This document shows positions 21,247-31,216 of a stretch of DNA of 64,000 nucleotides, one piece after another (position 1 is the first letter of the stretch; every line of letters starts with the position of its first letter). The DNA comes from Holtermannia corniformis (lineage: Eukaryota > Basidiomycota > Tremellomycetes > Holtermanniales), in assembly GCA_001599935.1 (NCBI GenBank), contig BCIJ01000011.1:204039-268038 (forward strand), in the 5' to 3' direction. A program made the position numbers and the translations under genes. The notes under the pieces were generated by a model, which was not told where the DNA came from, ran no database searches, and saw only the letters and a list, made by a program, of their open reading frames with translations.

Positions 21247-22942
21247 ATGACGGTCACCTATGTCAGCTCGGTCGGGGCCTTGATCATTGAATGCGCATCG
21301 ATCCTGTGCGCCTTGGTCTTGATTGTCAATCTGTCAAGGCAGGGATGGGGCAAGCTCCGCGTGAGGCTGTTACTCGGCATGGTAATCAGCGATCTCCTCC
21401 TTGCGTGAGTAGCCTGTGGGTAAGTCTGTCGCGCTGACACGGCCTCTCAGTATCATTGCTCTTATACCAAACGTCTACTATTTGGCCGGGCATCAGCTGC
21501 AGACGGGCCATCGGGGATGTGTAAGTCGTTGGATCCGGCGAGAGCCAGCTGACATTAGGCCAGGACGCAACCGGGTTCCTCATCACTGCCATTCTGTTCA
21601 CTCAGCACGTTTGGACCTTGTTCATCGCAATATCCACCTACATGCTGCTCGTATGTGCATCTAGTCGCACCGACATCGGCCTGACATGACATAGCGGCAT
21701 CCTCTCTCCGTCTGGACGACGCGCTTGGAGAGATTCGCCGGCTGGATCCCCGTTGTGATCTGGATCGTGTCGTTTACCCATTCTGGCAGTACGTCTTTGT
21801 TGTCATCAAACGGGCTCGCACTCAGTTCTGCCAGTTTGGTGGGGCCGCGTAGGGTTTGCGTCTTCGAGCATCATTTGCTACTACAAGGCACACGATGTTG
21901 GCGGCGTCGACGCAAGAGACCTTGTCCAATTCATTCCTCGGTACGGGACCCGACGGCAGCACACAACGCCCACTGACGGACTTCAGCGCCCTCGTCTTTG
22001 TTATCGTTTTGTGCCTCTACTCCCGCCTCTTCTCTTTCCTCCGCCGGCCCGACACGATTCAACTCTCGACCACCCAGTGCTCTGAGCCGGCCATAGCTCT
22101 CAACATTGGACGCACCTCAAAGCACAGGAAGCCAACGCTGCTATGCACCCCGGGAACACCCGACGACGAAGAAAGCCCTGCTCCCATGGCGTCTTCACCT
22201 GCCAACCTACCTAGCCGAGGCGAAGTCCCGCCCTGGGAACGTCTCGAGATCGCGCACTACGATGAGACTATCGCTGGCAGCTCGGTATCGTTGAACAGCA
22301 GCGGTAAGATTGTAACGCCGTTGGCGTCTCCCTCGCATCTCGACAATCGCGAGCCAACCTCAATCCTGGAAACGCCCTCTCGCCCACGGACACGGAACCA
22401 CAGCGTTGATTCGTCGTCGCCATGGACAAAATCAGTAGCCAAACAAGACATCGACGAGGTTGAGGGCCACAGCATTGCGTCGATCGACAAAGCTCCTGGT
22501 CAAACGCTGGCCGAGTTTTTCAAGGAGCAGCAGACTATGATTCTCACGCCCACTGGCGCTTCATGCGACGTCGAAGGCAAGCCGGCTATGAGTGCAGCCA
22601 ACTACCTAAACCGTCAGGCGTCCCTTTTGATGCTCTGGTTCCCCTTGGCAGTAAGTCGTCATACGATTTCGGGATCGTCGCTCATGCCGTCACAGTATCT
22701 CGTCGTCTTCTCAGCATCACTCGTCCGACTCATCTACGACATGGTGCATAAATCGGCAAGCCCGGTTCTGAATCTCATCTCGATGTGGATGGTGCTGAGC
22801 GTTGGGCTGATCGACTGCCTAGTTTTTGTGAGGATACCTTTGCTTGTGTGTATGGTCTACTGACAGGGCGCAGGGTCTGGCAGAATTGGTGATTCGAAGA
22901 CGAGTACGGCGAAAGATGCCCGATCGACTGCCACAGGGGTAG
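21247..22942 (+). CDS. Git3-like seven-transmembrane receptor
   Basis: Starts at ATG 21247 (MTVTYVSSVGALIIECASIL). Seven hydrophobic segments can be placed: ALIIECASILCALVLIVNL; LLLGMVISDLLLAIIALIP; FLITAILFTQHVWTLFIAIS; WIPVVIWIVSF; ALVFVIVLCLYSRLFSFL; LVVFSASLVRLIYDMV; ISMWMVLSVGLIDCLVFGL. Between segments 5 and 6 is a long hydrophilic loop (about 22045-22590), rich in Ser, Thr and Pro, ending LNRQASLLMLWFPLA. This plan fits fungal Git3/Gpr1-type or related cAMP-receptor-like GPCRs that signal through a G-alpha protein in nutrient sensing. Short introns separate nearly every membrane segment. The protein ends RRKMPDRLPQG at TAG 22940-22942. The ligand cannot be told. Confidence 0.8.
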
Positions 22943-23170
22943 ACACATGTATCAATTCAAAGTAGCCCACGACCCCTGACACCACGCGGGACTAGTTCCG
23001 AGAGTTCCTTTACTCGCCGCTCCTGCCGACACGGCTTCGGTCAGGTCAAAGGACCAAGCCTCCTGCCCGGAAGAAAGGTTGTCGACGTTAGGCATGATCT
23101 GAAACAGCGCGTGCAAGGTATAAGTCTCACGTTGGCGCCCTCGTACCCAGCTTCACATACCCACGCAAAC

Positions 23171-23409
23171 ATGAGCGGGTGTACAGTCAATGGACAGCCG
23201 GCGCCAGATGAGGACTGCAAAGATGCGATGAAGCTCGCAGGCGGGATCATTTTCGCCATCGTCCTCGGCATTGTCAGTCTCCCTCGGCCGAGTCCTGCAG
23301 CTTGACTGACCGACCCGCGCAGATTGCCTTCTGGGTATTTGTCGTTTGGCTCATCTGCTACCTCTGCAACCAGAGCAAGGATCGTAAACCGGAACAATCG
23401 AGCGCTTAG
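23171..23409 (+). CDS. Small single-pass membrane protein (63 aa)
   Basis: Two exons joined across an intron of 50 nt (donor GTCAGT after CTCGGCATT, acceptor CGCGCAG). It starts MSGCTVNGQPAPDEDCKDAM, has one hydrophobic segment (GGIIFAIVLGIIAFWVFVVW plus LICYL) and a short charged tail (NQSKDRKPEQSSA). Four cysteines flank the membrane segment. The open frame across both exons, the splice signals and the clean membrane span support a real gene. I do not recognise its function. Confidence 0.7.
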
Positions 23410-23578
23410 CCACATCCGTAATAGCCGCTTTCACACCTTCTCACCAGCAGAACGTCTATCAGCCAGACACAGTGTATTTTGTAAGCTTGATGTGATTTCC
23501 ACCTTTATGTATGCTTGCGATTCAGAATCCCTCAAAAACAAGGCCCAGACATGTCCACCGCACGCCCAGCGTTGCATC

Positions 23579-24811
23579 ATGTTGTCAATTCTTTGTGCCT
23601 GCAACATTGTTCTCGCATTGATCGCTGAGCTCGCCGCTGGACGGCCTGTCTCGGAGCAGACTGTGCGTAGGCGCCGGAGTGTCTGTCAAGCACCCTCCGA
23701 TCTTGGCGACAACGACGGCAAGGTAAGCGTTACGGATCATTAGGCGTGTTTAATTCGGATAGGACATTGACGCGTCTGGCAACAACACGTTGAACAAGAT
23801 CGAGGGCACAAATATCAATGTCGTGACCAGCGTCAGTCTGAGAGGACAATGAGCCATGTCCGCTGATGCACGTTTCAGAGCTCTCCGGTTGGCCTTGACG
23901 GCTACGCCGCGCTGCATGGTGTTGGTCTCGGCTTCTTGCCTGACATTGGCAGCGACGGTGGACCTCGGAACACCATGAAGCAGCTGAACGAATGGTCTGG
24001 TGTGAGAGCGTACACGTTTGGCCAGTACGCTCAGCTGGACGGCACGGACAAGTGGAAAGACATCCAACTCAACCAGATCAAAGACGATCTAGCGCAATCA
24101 AAGGCGATACTGGAAGCTGCCGTCATGCCGACCAGTGGTTACCACCCTGAAATGGCCAGTGAAGTATGCGACTACCTGCGACAGCTCAAGGCTGAGACGG
24201 GAGCGCCCGAGATTCGACTGCGCTACGGACATGAAGTCAATTGTCAGCACGGCACTTATCTTTCAGCGCGGCCAATGCTGACTGCGCAGGGTACACTGAT
24301 CCCAAGGACAAAGAGGACATGTACAAAGACAAAAGTATGGACCACTTCAAAGCCGCATGGGCAGAATATGCCAGCAAATGCCAACCGGACATCAAGATGT
24401 TCTACGCTCCGAACAAGGCTGGTCTTGACGCAATGATCAAGTGGGCGCCGCTTGACCCCAAGACGATTGATTACGCCGGGCCAGACTGGTACCCTGCAGA
24501 CACGGACGAAGAGATGGACGCTGGAGTCCAAGCTATGGAGGCTTTTCACGATCACTTTACGAGTGAGTGCATCGTCATACAGGACCTGCTGACCGTCAGG
24601 CGGCGACTATGCCCATGTCAAGATGGCAATCGGCGAGACGGGTTTGACAACTACCTCGACCATGGACAAGCGTCTCAAATGGCTTTCGATGCTCACTGGA
24701 AGTAACGCCATGCCTAATCTCGTCTCCATCACCTGGTTCAACTACAAAAAGGGTGTCGACTTCAAGATTGCTGAACAAGGAGATGACTCGTTGAAGAAGC
24801 TGGTTGACTGA
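23579..24811 (+). CDS. Secreted GH26-like glycoside hydrolase
   Basis: Starts at ATG 23579 with a signal peptide (MLSILCACNIVLALIAELAA), followed by RRRR, a likely processing site. The body has a (beta/alpha)8-type pattern: GYAALHGVGLGFLPDIGS, LRYGHEVNW, KMFYAPNKAG, DYAGPDWYP, VKMAIGETGL, LVSITWFNYKKGVD. The Glu in GHEVN and the Glu in IGETG are placed as the acid/base and nucleophile of clan GH-A enzymes, closest in look to GH26 mannanases and related glucanases. It probably acts on wall or plant polysaccharide outside the cell. Short introns split it at about 23723, 23830, 24242 and 24563. The clan is likely; the exact family and substrate are not certain. Confidence 0.72.
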
Positions 24812-25292
24812 CCGTTCTCTTTCCGATGCACAGCATACACAGACGTGGCCATTGCGTTTCAGCACGGACCGACCATTATCCAACTTTGCTAGATGCTTGC
24901 TAGAGACGTTTGTTGAGAAACCCATCAGCTTGTGGTGGACACAAACTACTATGGTTCATCTCACGCATAGCATGACCCGGGAAGCTGAAGTTCTAGCATG
25001 TCAAAGGTCATCCCTGCTTGGGCGATTTGCTGGCCCGCAACGCCATGGCAACTGAGGGGGTTCGCACAGCTGACGGGAGCACTGCGTATGTTGCGTCGGA
25101 TTGCGCCTTGGATCGTTTGCAAGACAACGAGCAGCACTGTCTCGTCAATGCGACTATAACCTTTGTGATGGAAAGGAGACTGGGCGTTTCACCGGCACAT
25201 GCCATCCTTTGACGCCAAACACGAGTTCACAGCAATATGCTAGGTTGATCCTCTGGATCGCAACTACACCAACAACATGACATGAGAAATCC
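24812..25292 (+). promoter_or_regulatory. Intergenic region upstream of the CSC1-like gene
   Basis: About 480 bases. It should hold the 3' end of the hydrolase transcript and the promoter of the next gene. Nothing else is recognised. Confidence 0.35.
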
Positions 25293-28200
25293 ATGGACGC
25301 AACTGCGAGCGTTGATCCTCTGACGGCGACAGGCCTAGTTGATTCACTCCAGAACAAGCTCAACGTCGAGGCTTCGGCCGTAGGGATGCAATGGGGTCTG
25401 ATGGCCGGTCTCTCGGTACGTGTGATGGCTCGTGATAGGTCGTACTTGGCTCAGCGTACAGCTCATCGTATTCTTCGTATTCTCATGGCGCCGTACGAAC
25501 AATGCAATGGTGTACCTACCCCGAGAGGAGCGCTACAAGGGCCATGTTGCAGAGCCAGGATACTTTAAGCCGTCATGCCCGCCAGTATGTTGTAGCTTGG
25601 GCTGTTGAGCTTTGCTGACTTTCAAGGTCGTATATGGCTACTGGCGGTGGATATGGCCGACATTCAAGGAGTATTGGCAGGAGATCAGTTTCAGAAATGG
25701 CTCGGTGAGGAGGAGAGACGAAGAGTGAGTGGGCGGCATAACAATCGCGCGCTACTGATGGCGATTCAAGAACACTCCTGCAGCTTGGTGAGCTGTCAAG
25801 ATTCCTGCGGACGACGGCTAAACGTCCAGGTATGGACGCGTTCACGTTTCTCCAGTTTATGCGCCTCTTGCGACATCTCTGCACCTCCATCGCCCTGTTC
25901 GTCGCGCTCCCATTACTGGCTGTCGACTACCAGATCAACAGTGCAACCGATTATGGAAAGAAGACTGGGACACTGCAAGATCTGACCGCTAGTGCTGTCA
26001 CTGGCAGTGGGCTCGCAGTACACGTCGCGGCAGAGTGGGCGATCTCTGCCATCACAGCCTACTTCCGTGAGTGCTGTCGTCTGGCAAGCAGTTGCTGACG
26101 AGACCAAGTGTACAAGCACTGGTACTATCATGAGCTTTTCGAGGATAAGTGGACTGCCGCGTGAGCCTAGCGATCGTCCGCACGGTGCTTACTCTGCTCA
26201 GCACTGTCGAGGAGCACTACAAGAAAACGGTCATGCTTACCGACATTGAGATTGCTCAGGGACGCAGCGTGGGTCAGGCGAAATCTCACATACGCAAGAT
26301 TGTCGGCGCGGCCGATAGCAACACGAGCATCTTCCTGCCGGTCAAGCCCATGGGCGATATCGCCAAGCGCGTCGAGAAATACAATACCGAGTCGATGCCG
26401 AAGCTCGAGTTGGCGCTATTGCGGTTCTGTGATGAGGACCAGAAGATGGTGAATGGAGTTCCAAAGAGCGTGATTCGATATGCCGGGTGGTGGGGCTATC
26501 TCACGGCGACCAAGGCGGTGAGGTTGAGTTGGAGATTGGAGGCTGTGGCGCTCATGCTGATCAGAACGATGATGCCGTTTCCCACTACGGGTAGGCTGCT
26601 GATCCCTTTCCGCATCTGGCTGACATCACACAGGAAGAAGCTGCTCAAGATCCAGAAGGAGATCCTTGGCAAACAGTCGGCAGCGCGCAACCTGACCGCA
26701 ACGTCGAGCCGGGCGAAACTGGAGCGCGAGGTCACGTATGGTGTGTACAGATCGATCTGGCAAACGCGACGGCTGACAGCGGTTAGCATTTGTAACATTC
26801 AGCACGGCAGCCGAAGCCCACAACTGCATTCTCAAGGCCAAGATGTCAACACGAAAGGTAGAGCTGGATGGTGCCAAGGTCCACTCGGTCGGTCATGCCG
26901 TTCGTAGTGTTCGGTAGTGCTAATGCTACTAGACTCCTCGCTCAGAGAACATTGTAAGCTGCCAAGATCTCGTCCGGTGGGTGCTGACGGCCTATAGCTA
27001 TGGCAAAACATTGAGAAGAGCAAAGCAAAGCGGCGGATGACACGGATGATCGGCAAAGTGCTCCTGTACCTCCTTTGCTTTCTCAACACGGCACCCGTGC
27101 TCATCATCTCTGGTCTCGCAAACCTGAGCGCTGTAAGCCCGTATCTATGCTCGTTACCTAATCGCTCACCACACTCAGCTCCGCTCCAACGTCCACTGGC
27201 TGGACGAATGGTACAGTGCCGGCGCACTTGGTGAATGGTCTTTCAAGTTTATCGCGGCAGCCCTGCCCTCGACCGTCTCCGCTCTGTTTTCCTACTTTCT
27301 CCCGATCCTCATGCGCAAGCTATCCAAATTCTCCGGCGCGGCGTCTCGTGGAGCACTCGACAAGGACGTCATCAGCCAATACTACTTTTTCCAGGTCGTG
27401 TCGCAATTCTTTGTCTTCTCCATCATCGGCATCCTATATCGTCGGTAACTGGTTTTTGTGTTGAGCGATAGCTGATCGAGCACGTAGGTACTCTTAGCAC
27501 CGTCTACCAGAATATCGGCAAGCAGTCGTGGATGGAAATCTATGAGAGCTTTGGCGATCTTCCTGGCGATGTGCAGCAAGCGTACATTGCGCAGAGCACG
27601 TACTGGCTGAGCTGGTACCCGTAAGCTGTTGATGGCGGTACGCAGACGAACTGACGCGGTAGACTTCGCGCATTCCTCGTATGGTTCACGCTGCTGCAGG
27701 TCCCGCGGTGGTTTCTCACACGCTTGCAAACGCTGTGGGTGGCGTCTGGATCAGTGCTGGGACTGGACTGATGCGCGCAGCCTGTTGGCCAAGATCCCAA
27801 GTGACTTGCGTCGATATGCTGCACCGCCCTTCTTCGAGGTCAGTCGCTGGGTCATGCCTGTCGATGATCGCTGACGATTGACCTGTAGTATGGTATGTGT
27901 TGCTCGGATCCCAGACTGTCGCAATGCTAACGACCCGCAAGGCATCGAGTATGCCAACATGGTCAGTCTTGTTCTGATGTCCCGCCCAGCCGCTGATATC
28001 TAGGAGCTTTTCGCCTTGAGTGTAGCGTTTGTGCCTGCTCCTGCCCCCGACTGTGCTGACGCCGTGCAGGCTCATGTACGCGCCCCTCGCACCGCTCGTC
28101 GTCATGTGCGCCGCTGTACTCTTTTGGACGTCGTCGATCGTTGTCAGTCCGTACGTGACCCTAGTGATCCCAACTGAGAGAACCGCGCAGTACTCGAATC

Positions 28201-28748
28201 AGCTCAAGTACGTGGCCATCACCAAAGCTGATTCCAACGGCCGAGCTTGGCGCGTCGTCATCAACCGGATCTTGGTCGGGCTGCTGCTGATGCAGCTGCT
28301 CATGTCGCTGAGTGAGTCGTCGTGAGTGGACCACCCGTGGATACTCATCCTCGCAGCGACCGGTCTCAAAGCGGCCCGCGTCGACACTGACGAGACCGCT
28401 CTCAAGCGCTATCGGGTGCTGATCTTTGCCTTGATTCCACTGCCATTCACGGGTGTACTCAAGTGGTTCCTGACCGCGCAATCGCCAAAGCTCTCACAGA
28501 TCTCCAAGACGACGCAGGCGACCGACGTGCCAATGTTTGAGCACCAGCTGCTGCAGCGCCGCGTGCTTGAGAGCGTCAAGATGTACGACGCGCACGCGAT
28601 CCGGTTCAACGTTGCGCTCGATGCGTATCCTGTCCTGCGGGAACTTGGACTCGAGCAGATGGATGAGACGCGGGCGTGGCGTGAGCGGGACAAGGCCGAG
28701 GTGGACCCGGGGTGGCACGAAAAGAACCCATATATGAATCCGGTGTGA
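25293..28748 (+). CDS. CSC1/TMEM63-like (DUF221) calcium-permeable channel
   Basis: Large multi-pass protein of the CSC1/OSCA/TMEM63 family of osmo- and mechanosensitive cation channels. It starts MDATASVDPLTATGLVDSLQ, then a first membrane segment (QWGLMAGLSLIVFFVFSW) and the family motif RRTNNAMVYLPR. The cytosolic domain carries TVMLTDIE and FVTFSTAAEAHNCILKA with PGETGARGHVW-type sequence between. The membrane core has YLLCFLNTAPVLIISGL, ALPSTVSALFSYFLPILM, YYFFQVVSQFFVFSI, the family element PPFFEYG, then SVAFVLMYAPLAPLVVM, and LVGLLLMQLLMSL. The C-terminus ends KNPYMNPV at 28748. It has many introns, with a run of very small exons near 27889-28040, including one of 4 nt. The family call is firm; the hand splicing of the middle may have local errors. 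Confidence 0.9.
27889..27892 (+). other. 4-nt microexon (TATG) in the CSC1-like gene
   Basis: TATG lies between ACCTGTAG and GTATGT. Joined to GAG before and GCATCGAG after, it encodes the Tyr-Gly of the DUF221 motif PPFFEYG and keeps frame; skipping it shifts frame. Flanking introns are 50 and 49 nt. The next exon (27942-27961) is only 20 nt. Confidence 0.75.
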
Positions 28749-28990
28749 CGCCTTTGAGGCGGCGTATGCCGGGGTACGGCTACGATCCTGCTGCTACACT
28801 CTGCGTCTACAGCTCGCACTACCCATGGTGTGATTGAGTCTGCGTGCTCGCCACCCGCGTTGCCCGCCACTGAGCGTCCGTGCCGTGAATCCCGAGTTGG
28901 GCCGATCGACCCCAGAGCGCCCCCCACAACATTCACCACCGAGTGCAATCCACCACACGACGACAGCAACAAAGGGCATGGCCGCGCCGT

Positions 28991-30735
28991 ATGGTCCATA
29001 TAGCCTCACTATCACCCAGAGGCCCAGTCCCGCCCGCCCGAGCTGACAGTTGGGCCCGAGGCTCGGCTTCGTATAGCCCGCATTCGACGACCGGAGCGGA
29101 TGCGGGAGTAGCACTCGGTGAGGCGTTGGGGTCCTCGGTGCTTGCGAGGGAGGAAGAGGAGCAGCAATTGGAGATTGAAGAGGAAGAGGCCGGTCTGAGA
29201 CGCCAAGGCGGCATGTGGGACAATCAGGTCATCTTGAATACATTTGTAGCGGGCAAGTCTGGCTCGTGTGCCGCCGTGGGCTTGGCTGATGCAAGGTCTC
29301 GCAGGCGGTTTGGCAGGTGCAGCGAGCAGAACAGTGGTAAGCCCTTTGGAACGGCTCAAAATCATCCTGTGCGTCTACAGAGCCATGACGAGTTGCTGGA
29401 ACTCATGTCCGGCAGTCAAGTGCAACCTCCGCCGTCTACCCTCTCTCGCTCTGCGACGAACAGAGCAGCCGACAAGGCATACAATGGTGTCTGGTCCAGT
29501 CTGTGTGTTCTGCTACGCCGCTGACAGTGCAACCGGCTAATTTCCACAGGGTACGCATGTACAAGGAGGAGGGACTCAAAGGCTACATGAAGGGCAATGG
29601 CATCAACTGCGCAAGAATATTCCCCTACTCTGCGATCCAGTTTACTAGCTATGGCGCTTTCAAGAATGTGAGTTGTTGGGACGCGTATGCGGTAGAACCT
29701 CGCCGACACCTGCAGCTGCTAGCATCTTGGTCGGGCCAGGACGAGCTATCGACACCGCTGCGGTTGACGGCTGGCGCAGGCGCTGGCATCGCCTCGGTCG
29801 GTCAGTCTCTAGCTAGTTTGGTGACGGAAGTCTGATACAGACTGTTACCAGTCACGACCTATCCGCTTGATCTTGTCCGTTCTCGGTTGTCGATCGCAAC
29901 CGCGTCTATATCCTCTGCAAAAGCGGCAGGCAAGGGCGCCATGACGGCCGAGGATGCCATGCTAGGCATTGTCGGGATGACGAAAAAGGTGTATAGAAAC
30001 GAGGGCGGCATCAAAGGGTTATAGTGGGTTAACTCGTGGTATCAAGTCATGTCAACGACGCTGACCTACACCAGCCGGGGTGTCGGCACAACGGCGGCGG
30101 GTGTTGCGCCATATGGTGCGTCGAGTACGTGCAAGACGATCCCTTGCTGAATAGCGCAGTGTCTCTGAACTTTTACGCCTACGAGTCGTGTGCGCTCTTT
30201 GTCATTCCTCGGATCAAGTACTGATCCCGTCACACAGTAAAGGGCTACTTTGTACCCAGCGGGCCAGACGTTGACATTGACGCCGGCGAGCTTGCAGTAC
30301 GGTGCGCTCGTATTTCGACCACTAATACCGCGGCTGACACTTGAGCAGCAAACTCATCTGCGGAGGCCTGGCCGGGACCATCTCGCAGACACTGACGTAC
30401 CCGTTCGACGTGCTCCGGCGCAAGATGCAGGTTGCCGGTCTGAGCTCCCTCGGCCCGCAGTATACTGGTGCGGTCGATGCCATGGTCAAGATTGTCAAGA
30501 GCGAGGGCTGGTGGGGTGGCATGTAGTGAGTTTGAGCGCTTCGTGCCGGTTCGCTATCGTTGACGATATCCGTATAGTCGAGGGATCTGGCCAAACTTGC
30601 TCAAGGTGCGTCGGCGTCGACTTGGCGTATCGCGAACGAGCTGACCGCGTCCAGGTCGCGCCGTCCATAGCGGTCTCGTTCTACGTGTTCGAGACGGTCA
30701 AGGACGGTCTATCGGCGTACGATGAGGCGGAATAG
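28991..30735 (+). CDS. Mitochondrial carrier, YPR011C-like
   Basis: Carrier of the mitochondrial inner membrane with three repeats. Repeat 1: [45 protein letters not shown]. Repeat 2: [31 protein letters not shown]. Repeat 3: [34 protein letters not shown] and [19 protein letters not shown]. The [16 protein letters not shown] element is typical of the YPR011C group (adenosine phosphosulfate transport in yeast), also near the coenzyme A carriers. An N-terminal extension has an acidic Glu/Gln stretch ([16 protein letters not shown]). The ATG at 28991 is in frame but the start is not certain. The 43-nt intron at 29253-29295 has a GCAAGT donor. The gene ends DEAE at TAG 30733-30735. Confidence 0.85.
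29253..29295 (+). other. GC-AG intron (GCAAGT donor) in the mitochondrial carrier
   Basis: GCAAGT follows GTAGCGG and the intron ends GATGCAAG. The join restores [15 protein letters not shown] at the start of the first carrier repeat. No GT donor nearby keeps the frame. Confidence 0.7.
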
Positions 30736-31216
30736 AGCATCTTGGATGAGCAGGGGCGGATCATAATCATCACCATGCATCGATACCTGAACCACTGCGG
30801 AGGCACGGCGCTATCAGTCGTCTGGGGTCGCTCTGGCTATCTCCGACTTTTCAGTCTGTCGGTACGGTCAATCAGACGGACAACGAGCGCGAGTGAGTCT
30901 GGTCGCCGCCGCCGCCGGACGTGACGTGAGCATGATCGACGATAACTAACACGCCCAAAGTCATCCTTGTCGTCTTCCGCCTGGAGCTCGTAGACGTCAG
31001 CGAGCAGTGTGCTGTCCAGCTGTCCAGCGAGAGCGCACAGGCCCGTCGCGGATCGACCGACGCATCCGCAGTGGTGAAACGAGAACACGGGGCGGCAACC
31101 GGCTGAGCGGTCGAAACAGACGGCAAGAAAGGAGTGTCGGCGCTGGTCCACAGTCGAGCCAAACGCAATCCTGCCATCGGTGGGATCTCACAGAGACGAC
31201 GAGCAGAGACGGCACG
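30736..31216. promoter_or_regulatory. Intergenic region upstream of the RhoGAP gene
   Basis: About 480 bases. The frame of the RhoGAP ORF stays open upstream to 31007 but has no ATG before 31217. Otherwise nothing is recognised. Confidence 0.35.

Noticed and set aside
20871..21290. Frame of 139 codons before the receptor
   Set aside because: It is in a different frame from the receptor start, has no motif and has random-like composition.
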